64,000 bases of DNA from Saccharina japonica (lineage: Eukaryota; Sar; Phaeophyceae; Laminariales; Laminariaceae): NCBI GenBank assembly GCA_008828725.1, contig MEHQ01002389.1, positions 124,001 to 188,000 on the forward strand, read 5' to 3'. Of the stretch, positions 55,391 to 64,000 are shown one piece after another. Position 1 is the first letter of the stretch, and every line of letters starts with the position of its first letter. Both the position numbers and the translations under genes were made by a program. The notes under the pieces are model-generated. The model saw only the letters and a list, made by a program, of their open reading frames with translations. It was not told where the DNA came from and did not search any database.

Positions 55391-56557
55391 GTGCAGGTCA
55401 CAACTACGAACTGGACCAGGTGTATATCACGGGCTACTACCATGTATTTCTGCATTCATCTGATTGGCCAAACTTCTTACGTACGTACAAAACTCACATT
55501 CTCTCATTGTTCCGAGAATATTCTGACTCTGATTTTAATATCACCCGTGCTTTACAGCAACGATTAAAAACAACAAAACCGCTAATACCCGTCACGGGAA
55601 TGGATAACAAGTCATACTCGCCGAGAAGTTGTGCCCATGGCACCCGGATGTCCAGCTGTTCGACGGGCACCCTTAGACGAGTAATCGGCTGCTAAACGCG
55701 TACCAGGGTACCCCCCCCAAAAGGTATTACGTACGAGTGAATACTCTTATCTAGGACCGGGGCGGGACTCGTCGGGCAACAGCTCTGTCATAACTATCTC
55801 CTCCCTGTATACTCAGCTGTACAGCGCAGAACAGCCGTGATAACTGCAGTACCACTGTTGGATCGACTTTAAATCCTACAAAAAATAGTCAGATCGACTT
55901 CAGAAACAAAACAAATCGTTGAGCCTGGACACCAACCTGAAGTTTATGAACACCGGGAGCCCACTGTACCTCAAATACGATATCATCTCGTCACAGTTGT
56001 TTGGTTAGGAATGGCCGTCGCTACTACTTTTACTGTCTACTATGCCACAGGTTTTCTCCAAAAATTAAACTATGAAGCATTTGCGATCTATTTTCACCTT
56101 GCGACACCCCCGGGATTTCAAGTGTCCAACATCCCGAAGGGGAACCTTGTATGTACGTACCAAATGATAGTAGTACTCCTCTGGTACTACTGCTGGCTGC
56201 TGTACGTATATATATAAATATGTAGTAGTGCCGGTACCGCCGTATACGTATACGCGTATATCGGGTACGTACCATGGCGTAAAGGAGAGGAGAGTCTTAT
56301 TGTACCAGGAAGTGAGCTGTTGAGCTGTTCGGTCAGAGTGATGGTTAGTATATGACTATGAGTATACCGTTAATGCGCTGGGCCGTTGGATTGGTGTTGA
56401 CGACCGCCTCTTTAACGATAACCTCGCCGCCGGTGCTTGGTAGTGTCCCCCCTTTTGTTACGACATGTGGGGGGTGTCCCCCTTTTTGTCAAATGCCCTT
56501 TTGTTTTTGTCGGCTACTATACCGGCCCCGTCCTGATAGGGTTCGGGGTACCACTAG

Positions 56558-56572
56558 TCCATCTAAACACAG
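56558..56572 (+). repeat. target-site duplication, right (TCCATCTAAACACAG)
   Basis: Partner of 53205-53219. After it the spacer sequence continues as GATGAGTCGTCCTACGTA, as in copy A. Confidence 0.9.
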
Positions 56573-56769
56573 ATGAGTCGTCCTACGTAAATGTACGAGG
56601 TAAACCGTCTATTAAATACATTCAGAGAAACTGCTTTCAACAACCGGCCCCAAGCAATCAAAGGGTAACAGATCTTGTCGCTCTAACACAAATTGCGTAT
56701 TGCTTAGTGACACAGCTTGCCACGCTGAGCATTAGCATGGTCTAGTTTTGATTTTTTTTTTTGTAGTCA

Positions 56770-57500
56770 CAAAGGGTCACAGCTGGGTTTGTGCCAAGGG
56801 TTGTTCACGGGTCATGACCCCGACCTGCCGCGGGGCGGGTCAGGAGTTCCAGAATCTCACAGGTCGGATCGGTTCAAGAGGTTGCTCGAAATATTACGGG
56901 TCCGGTCGTGTCGTGTCTGAGTTCGAAAATTATAAAATGTCATGGGTCGAGTCGAGTCGGGTCATGACGGGTGATATATGGGCCATGTGGCGGGCCAGTC
57001 TGCAGTCTGCAGCGTATTTGTTGCCGAACCGCGGGTCGGACCAGTGAGTCCCGCCCTCGGGTCCGACACCTAAAAAACTTGCCGCTCGCTGCCCAAAGAC
57101 CCCTCCCGTGCAGACACGTCTTTGGTGTCATATTCAAACACTAGTCTGCCGTGAAACAACGCGAACATTATTGATTTATGCCTACGTCCATCCACACCCA
57201 CGACGGCCGGGTCACGTAGCAACTGTGGGGTACAACTAGAAATACGAAATTTAAATATACGAAGTATGAATTGTCGACCCATGGGCCGGATCCGAGGTCA
57301 ACCCGGCGAGTCGGGATGTCGTTCCTCGAGGGTCCGGGTGACCCGACCCACGAAATGAACCGTATTGCACGGATAGGTTGGAATATCACGTCTGCGGTCG
57401 GGTCGGGTCAGAGGGTTTTCAAATATCGTGGGTCGGGTCGGTCAGCTCACGACATCCCAAACGTTTCGCAGGTCGTGTCTTGCGACCCGATCCTACTGGT
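56770..57500 (+). repeat. GGGTC-rich repeat region, copy B
   Basis: Counterpart of 17220-17960, with GGTCATGACC palindromes and GGGTCGGGTCGGTC arrays. Not coding. Confidence 0.65.
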
Positions 57501-58570
57501 GACGGTTGAGCTGGCGCGTGAACCGCCCTGGATTTATTGCACCTGCGCTAGACGTTTGTGTCCCTACAGCAGTAGTCGTCCTTGTACGCGTAGTCGTTGC
57601 AGGTACAACACGTACCTGACCTGCGGTACTGTTGTGTGGCATTTGGTGGTGATGACGCGCGACCTCACCACCTGCAGTGGTAAAATCTGGAATGCGTAAT
57701 GCTGGGTGAATACTGATTCGGATTCCGAGTTGTGTTTTATGTACAGGACGCACAGGAGATGATATCTACGCTGCCTACGAATCCTTGTGGTATATATGTT
57801 AGGTTAAATCGCTTTATATCTTTATTATATTTGCTGAAGATTTCAACATCAGCAGCAGCAGCAGCAGCAACACCAGCAGCAACAACACAACGGCGTGTGA
57901 CGAGCGCAGCAACGACGACAACAGAACCGTAGCGACAGTAGCGGCAAAGGCAGGGGCAGGACAAATGAATCGAGAGCTCGCGTCGTTGTATGCCCGGCAT
58001 GTCGGTCTTGCTCTTGCGCATTTTGTAGACGTACCTTGACGTACCAGGTGTTCGATTTGGTATGTGTTTCTGATTCCCAATGAAGACGAAAAAGCTGCAC
58101 CTGGCCTCTTCGCCAAAATTGTCCCTGGCCTCTTCGCCAAAACATGTCCAAGATTACTACTCGTAGCAGGTGCCACAACTACTAATCGGAGGATCGCTAG
58201 AACAGGTTGTTTCCCGTGCCCTCGTGATTAGGGTGGTCTAGAAGATTTAATCTACAGCCTGTCTCAGGACACGGCCCAAGCGTTGCTGTGGACAGGAATT
58301 TTCTGGCTAGGCTTGGGTATCGCTCAGTAGAACTCTGTATTTCTCAAATCAATAACAGGACATGGTTTTCGAATTTATGCAAATCTCGGCCTAGTCATGG
58401 GTCTGATAAACACGTTGCCGAACATGGCTCGGCCGACCCTGAAACACTTACAGCGACACGATGACGGTTCGCGACCAGCCCACCGACCAACAGACCAACT
58501 CATTTCCATGGAGTCCAAGCTGTGAATCCATCTTCGTGTGTTTTTTGTATATCCATATGTATATTTCGCT

Positions 58571-61500
58571 CCCGTCGAAGTAAGTCCAGCCTTTGATGCA
58601 CGTTTTTGTTCTACCGTACTTACATTATGGAAGCTTTCAGAAATTTTATGGAACTAAACACACTCTACTTATATATCAGTCTATTAAAGCCGGTGCTACC
58701 TGGTCCAAGGTTCAGATTAGGGAAGTTGGTGGACACCAACAGTTGAAGGTCCAACACAAGTTTGAGCTTACTTCGCCCATCGAGGTGTTTTTACTTCCAT
58801 GGAAGTAAACACGGTTTGCTTCCATGAACCTTTCCATGAACGTTTCCAGGAAAGTAAATAAAAAAAGCCAAACATTGTTGTAGACCCGGACGGCCCCTGA
58901 TTCTGGACGGCATTCGGTGGCATGAACGCTCACCGTCGTGAGTTCTGTATCACTCTATAAGTGACGGTGACCCTCCGGGGTTTTTGGTCACTGGTTGGAG
59001 CTGCTGGCAACGTTGGTGTCGTTGCTTCCGTCGTGCGTCGCTGTTTGTAGCTGGAGGGGTGGGAACAACATTCCCAACGACCTCGTTCACCCTTTTCAAA
59101 GGGAACGTTTCCTCGTATTACGGGCGTCCTCTGTAACTCAAACATCAAATATGTCGGGCATATTTGCGATTATACACAAAACGGTATATCAAGTATCAGG
59201 GCTGGTTCGCGCCGTCTGATGTTACTGGATGACTCTGCCACAGAAAAGCCCCTTGAAACGGCAGCTCAATGCACAACTGATATGATCGTACTGCGGTACT
59301 GCTACTGGTGTCGACTTCGTTTTAGGTTGTACAGCTTTGTGTTGACCCACTCAACGCAGCCGGTTCAAGTTGAAGTACGTGGCGGATTTCTCCCATACCG
59401 CTGACTGGCTCGGAATAAATCGGGTACCCGTTTGCATTATACACTCTCACAGAATCGATCCTACTTTGATTAATGCGTTCACTATTGGCAACACCAATAT
59501 CTGCAAGATCGTTGACAAAACGACACCCCGATGCATGGCGTACATTATAAGTATATTTACTATATTTCCTAGTAGGAACTAGCTGCTGCCCCGTCCCCCC
59601 CGCCTCAAACGACCGCATAAAACAATCAGCCGAAACAAATGATAGACCGAGTCGTGACCACACACAGCAGTACCAGCAATATTTTTTCTCAAACCTGGCC
59701 CAACAAGTAAAGCATACCGAATGGTGACTACACACAGCAATAGCAGCAAAATTTTGTACGCAAAAAAGTCCCAACGATCAGGGACGAGTGTTAGCAACAG
59801 TACACGCCTGCCTGTGCATGGGCAGTGCCTGCGGCTAAGTCGTTTGCCACTTAGTTCGGACTATCGTCCCTGCTTCCGGCTACCAGGCCTGGACGGCCAC
59901 GGATCGCCGCCTCGCGCCATTCCCAATATGTTTGCTGCACCCTGTCAAAGGATCGATATCAAAGGTAGTACTACGAGAGGAGAGTGCTCGACACACTGCC
60001 CCCGGTCGATGACAGTGCCTAGTGTACTGATCATCTTGAACCTATTATAACATACTGCTGCACACCCGAATATTTTCGTGTCTCCGCTCACCGCCCAATA
60101 ATCCACGGCACAAACATACCAACAGCAACAACATCAATATTATGGGTAGTATATAACTGCTTCACAGCTGCTGAATATTGTTTAGTACGAGGTAGCTCCA
60201 TGAGAGTAGAGGCGGCACTAATGCTGGTATGTAAATACTGCTACACAGATTATGCTGGTTGTCCGTTTGCTCCGCGATACAAAACAAAATTAACGCTTAA
60301 CGAATGTACATATCAGCCATTGCCTTCTCGATTAGACCTACACTCTGAAGTCTGAAAACAACGTACGGCTTGGGATTTGTTGCGTTCGAGGTGTGACTCC
60401 TGCCCAGGGGCGTAGGCAAATAGCGCTCTGTTTACGCCTGCGTTGGATACCGCGCCAGATGTTCCAGGTGTTCGCTAATATCACTTACGAATTTCCTAGT
60501 TGCTGTTGTTCTCAATGAAACCAGGATTGCGTGCGTGTTGGCCCGGCTAGCAACATATCTTTCGCGGGTAATCAATCCTTTCTTAGAGCTCGAGCTTCTG
60601 GCCCCAAGCGGAGTCCCCCATGACGGCGTCGCCAGGCGGCCTACGCTCCCGGGGGAAGCAAGCTCCAAGAGCACGGACCCAAATAATCACGCAACGACAC
60701 TTTAGCTGTGTTGAGCATTCTTCGCGTCACGCAACCCTTTACATCACGTACACAGAAGGGGTTTGCGGAGCTGCCAACGCCGAGCCCGCGCACGGACTTG
60801 GGCTGGTGGAGTGCGTGGATTTCCGCTGACCGCCGGTGGACCCGAAACAGAGGCGTCCCCTGGCGAGGAAACCACGCGAATGAGTTGGCCTTCGAGCGTG
60901 TTCTTCACCTCAGAACCCGGCAAGAGCAGGTGTCACGCAGCGCAGAAGAAGTGTCAGGTTGCCGTTTCCTACCGGTTTGACTGATAGGAATGGAACAAGA
61001 TATGTTGTTGTCGTTCGTCCCATTCCAAGCTGTTTTCGGCGGGGGCTCCATACCGTGCTCTGCGCTGCGGATTTTGTGCTAGCTTCTACGATGATGTCCT
61101 TTATAGAAATAAATTGACTAGCCCTCCCGACCTAGGGGGGGGTTATTTGACGAACTCTGGTCATAAGCTTGACCTTTCATTCCAATTTTCTTTTGTTTTC
61201 GCCTGGAGTGGTTAACTGGGACGGGTTTGTATATTTGGGAAGGGCTGTAGTGTAGGTCAAATACGGTACGTTGCCAAGTATTGTCATCATCGTTTTAACT
61301 TGTCCGCCACATTCTACTGCGACCGACAATACTCGTGAGGTTTTTAGTTTCGGTTTTCGACCTTTACTTTCGTGACTGGTACAGTTTCCCACACACCTGG
61401 ACCTATCGCCAACTACGTACTCTGCACGACGATTCATTCATATTTTCTCCCAGATCCTATAAATAGTGCATGTGACGATAGCAGGGGCCGGCCCTAATTT

Positions 61501-61692
61501 TTGCATGTAGCTGGCTCGTTCGAATTTCTTGTCTGTCGTGTTTTCTGGCAGAAATGACTCGATTGGGCATGTATTGATGAAGACATGCTCCGTTCGTTGA
61601 CATTTGTGCTGGTTCGCGTGCCTAGTCGATCAAGCATCTGACAGTTAAACAACTTTGCTCACGCCTGCCCCGAATTCTGAAACAGGAGCACA
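58571..61692 (+). repeat. module P4, conserved upstream region
   Basis: Aligns with the upstream regions of P1 and P2. It has the dimer near 59643 and the empty site for the MITE found in P2. No frame is conserved across the three copies. The last 40 bases before the start codon (TTTGCTCACGCCTGCCCC.. and CAGGAGCACA) are nearly the same as in P1, so they probably belong to the 5' leader. Confidence 0.65.
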
Positions 61693-63177
61693 ATGCCGAG
61701 CACGAACGCGACCGAGAGGGAAAACGAGAATGGGCAGTTTACGATTCAAAGCAACGGAGACGTCATGGCCTTGCTGGCGGAGCTACTATCGAAAAACCAT
61801 GCGTGGTTCGCCGGGGTATCGAAGGAGTGGCGAAAATCGTGGGGGCAGCTTCCGAAACGCACGCAAGCAATAACCCCTGACACTTCTGTGTCTCAGCTGC
61901 AGTGGAGCTTCTATGGTGGACTGATGAAGAGACCGATGGTATGCGAACACGTTGCCGAACACTGCGGCATTGACGTATTGCAGTGTGCTCACCGGAACGG
62001 ATGCGAGTTGCCCGAAAAAGCTTGCTTCAAGGCTGCAGCTCGGGACCAGCTCGAAATGATCCAGTGGGCAATCGGCGAGAATCACAGCTGGCGCCAGGTG
62101 CTCTGTAAAGCAGCTGCCGCGGGGGGCAGTTTGCGCATTCTCCAGTGGGCGCACGCTAACGACTGCCCCTGGGACCATACTACTTGCACCGAGGCCGCCG
62201 GATCAGGCCATCTCGATATCCTGCAGTGGGCACGTTCCAAAGGCTGTCCTTGGAATACCAAAACATGCTCTAAGGCTGCGGAGGGCGGACACCTTGGCAT
62301 TCTCCAGTGGGTAAGAGCTCACGGCTGCCCCTGGAACACTCGAACATGTGCCAGGGCTGCCGCCCGAGGGCACCTGGAGGTGCTTCAGTGGGCGAGGGCT
62401 ACCGGTGCGAATTGGGACGAAGACACGACTGAGCGGGCGGCCAACGGGGGCCACATGGATGTTCTTCAGTGGGCGCGGGCTCAAGGGTGTCCCTGGGGCT
62501 CAACTATGAGTCTAGGTGTTTTTCTAAACGGGCACCTAGAAACGCTGGTGTGGATGCTAGCGAACGGCGGCGTATTGCCGTGGGCGGCTGGCTGGGTTGC
62601 CGCTGAACGTGGACACCTTCACATTCTCCAATCGATGCAGGCCAGCTCTCATGTTTGGGAAAACAATGGCGTATGTAAGGGGGCTGCATCTGGGGGGCAC
62701 TTGGACATACTGCAGTGGGCGCGAGCGAACGGATATTTCTGGGATGATCATGTTTGTTCCCATGCAGCTGGCAAAGGTCATCTGGAGGTGCTTAAATGGG
62801 CCCGGAGTAACGGCTGCCTCTGGGTCGAAAGCACGTGTAGCCATGCAGCCGCGGGAGGTCACAAGGACGTACTGCAGTGGGCGCGTGCACATGACTGTCC
62901 ATGGAATGCTACTACTTGTAGTCAGGCAGCCGCAAATGGTCACTTCGAGCTGTTGAAATGGGCGAGGAGTAACGGCTGCCCCTGGGACGAAGACACGTGC
63001 ACCCTTGCTGCCATGGCAGGGCGCCTAGACATATTGCGATGGGCTCGGGCAGGAGGCTGTCCATGGGACCATTTCACATACTTTGAGGCTGAATTTGGCG
63101 GCCACGAGAATATTATGGTCTGGGCTAAGCTTAACGGCTGCCCGCTACGAGTGGACGATGAGTGGAGGTTCGATTGA
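61693..63177 (+). CDS. P4: F-box-like/ankyrin-like repeat protein, intact
   Basis: A 494-residue frame starting MPSTNATEREN, with A at -3 of the ATG. Residues about 20 to 55 (DVMALLAELLSKNHAWFAGV) resemble an F-box and are followed by SVSQLQW, shared with the M genes. About 14 ankyrin-like repeats of 27 residues follow, most with GCPWD and TC. The end is an acidic segment (YFEAEFGGHENIMVWAKLNG) and a short tail ending WRFD. This is the best reference for the plus-strand group: no lesion is seen, and it lacks the P1 expansion. A role as substrate adaptor of a ubiquitin ligase is an inference from architecture. Intronless as read. Confidence 0.88.
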   Translation: MPSTNATERENENGQFTIQSNGDVMALLAELLSKNHAWFAGVSKEWRKSWGQLPKRTQAITPDTSVSQLQWSFYGGLMKRPMVCEHVAEHCGIDVLQCAHRNGCELPEKACFKAAARDQLEMIQWAIGENHSWRQVLCKAAAAGGSLRILQWAHANDCPWDHTTCTEAAGSGHLDILQWARSKGCPWNTKTCSKAAEGGHLGILQWVRAHGCPWNTRTCARAAARGHLEVLQWARATGANWDEDTTERAANGGHMDVLQWARAQGCPWGSTMSLGVFLNGHLETLVWMLANGGVLPWAAGWVAAERGHLHILQSMQASSHVWENNGVCKGAASGGHLDILQWARANGYFWDDHVCSHAAGKGHLEVLKWARSNGCLWVESTCSHAAAGGHKDVLQWARAHDCPWNATTCSQAAANGHFELLKWARSNGCPWDEDTCTLAAMAGRLDILRWARAGGCPWDHFTYFEAEFGGHENIMVWAKLNGCPLRVDDEWRFD

Positions 63178-64000
63178 CCGACAAGTCTCCTTTGTTCCGT
63201 TACGGTATAAGTTTGCCTTGGTAACGGTATTGCAGATAGGAAACCCCTCTATGATGCACTCAAAGATGGGTCGTACGATACGTTCTAGCTGACGGTCACT
63301 TCATCATTACGTTTTTACTATCCAGCAGTGTTGGTTCGCCACTGTTGTACTGCGGTTTGCCGTAGTTTGAGATAGGTTTACACGTGAACAATGTGACTGT
63401 GACGGCCCCCGCCACTTAACGCATCGTCCAACATCTAGATTTATGGAATAACGAATGGTAAAGAGGCGTTGTCGTGACGTGGTCGGATATAACAAGGGCG
63501 CATAAGTGAGAGGATGGTGACTCCCACTCGTGAGGGGGCGGTTCTGCGTGGCCCAACGAGCCAATCTGGATTCGAGCGAGACCGGGATGCCTGCAGAGGA
63601 CGTGGGCAATAGATAGATAGTGGCTCCCTTTTCCATCTGAAGGCACCCCCGTCAAGTTTATATATTTCGACGGGGGAGGGGGAGGGGGGAGGGGGGATGG
63701 AGGAGCTTTTGTTTTCAGCAAGGTGCCTGTATTTTTGGATCACACACACCGGCGCTGCTCAGGGACCCCTACTAAATAGCTCACTTTCCACGACACGATA
63801 AACGTTTACACTGTCCCGTGAAAATATACGACTTTGGACAGTAGCTTTGCACCAGCTGCTAGTACTGAAAAGTGTTTCCGGCGTACGGTGTCACGCCACG
63901 CCGGAGTCAACCTGCTAAACGGAGTAGTCGCGCCCGTCTTGGAGTGCCTCGTCGTAGATCGTGGCCGTGTCTTTCTGCGGTAGATTCAGATTACCTCGCG
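63178..64000. repeat. module P4, downstream region, cut by window end
   Basis: Aligns with 24727-25700 and 35966-36890. It includes minus-strand frames at 63307-63636 and 63416-63721 that match the doubtful frames downstream of P1 and P2. The module continues past the window. Confidence 0.6.

Larger units (their letters stand above)
53220..56557 (+). mobile_element. 3338 bp inserted element with 15 bp target duplication
   Basis: Starts GCTACTTTCTGGACTGCTGC and ends GGGTTCGGGGTACCACTAG; both ends match the 414 bp element at 13290-13703. The flanking 15-base direct repeat and the empty site in spacer copy A prove insertion. Terminal inverted repeats are absent. A long target duplication without TIRs fits target-primed reverse transcription (LINE- or SINE-like), but no reverse transcriptase or poly-A tail is seen, so the class is open. 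It contains a G-rich minisatellite, repeated CCCCCTTTTTGT motifs near both ends, and an Ala-rich frame at 55130-55390. Confidence 0.85.
51644..58570. repeat. spacer block T, copy B
   Basis: Counterpart of 9141-9550 plus 13719-18990, with the two parts joined directly at the TAC microsatellite near 52045. It lacks the MITE and the extra 1.6 kb of copy A but carries the 3.3 kb insertion at 53220. CAG-rich DNA near 57850-57900 matches 18300-18380. No coding sequence is supported. Confidence 0.7.

Noticed and set aside
6234..63177. Viral origin of the ankyrin genes (integrated large DNA virus)
   Set aside because: Large algal viruses do carry ankyrin and F-box proteins, but no capsid, polymerase or other viral gene is nearby and the modules are embedded in repeat-rich host-like DNA.

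Overview
The window looks like nuclear DNA of a eukaryote, most likely a photosynthetic stramenopile and perhaps a brown alga of the Ectocarpus type. This is an inference. It rests on long gene-poor stretches with CAG/CTG, TAC and GTAC-rich simple repeats, plausible GT..AG exons, and Trp-rich 27-residue ankyrin-like repeats (GHLxxLQWARxxGCPWD) of a kind expanded in stramenopiles. There is no bacterial gene density, ribosome-binding site or operon. Single n characters at 41337, 42667 and 42674 mark a draft consensus.

The core of the window is a cluster of seven copies of one gene type: an F-box-like N-terminus followed by about 14 to 18 ankyrin-like repeats. Four are on the plus strand (P1 22234-23862, P2 34597-35965, P3 42329-43697, P4 61693-63177) and three on the minus strand (M1 6234-8051, M2 37798-39624, M3 45530-47359). 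M1, M2 and P4 are open; M2 has a slightly early stop. P1 is open but its last repeat is cut off by a transposon. P2 and P3 are pseudogenes with shared lesions. M3 has two frame breaks. A further ankyrin scrap lies at 26190-26300. P and M genes converge wherever they adjoin (P2-M2, P3-M3). Each sits in a long conserved non-coding module, so the array seems to have grown by duplication of a multi-kilobase M-T-P unit, where T is a repeat-rich spacer.

Layout: 1-5700 is unique sequence with one good candidate exon (4961-5133). 5705-9135 is module M1. 9141-18990 is spacer T copy A, split by a roughly 4.2 kb insertion (9551-13718). 18990-26055 is module P1. 26056-31375 is mostly unique. 31376-37215 is module P2 and 37216-40685 module M2. 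41338-48849 is a near-identical second copy of 33606-41114. 48508-50574 is an inverted-repeat (fold-back) element. 50575-51640 is unique. 51644-58570 is spacer T copy B, carrying a 3.3 kb insertion. 58570-64000 is module P4, which runs off the window.

Comparing paralogous modules exposes mobile elements as clean insertions: a 770 bp hAT-like MITE that ends the P1 reading frame; a family of about 250 bp MITEs with a GTGCTACG core in the terminal repeats (14073, 26558, 33388); and a 3338 bp element with a perfect 15 bp target-site duplication and repeated CCCCCTTTTTGT motifs (53220-56557). No enzyme of any element is recognisable, so all look non-autonomous. I see no convincing tRNA, rRNA, CRISPR array or viral gene.
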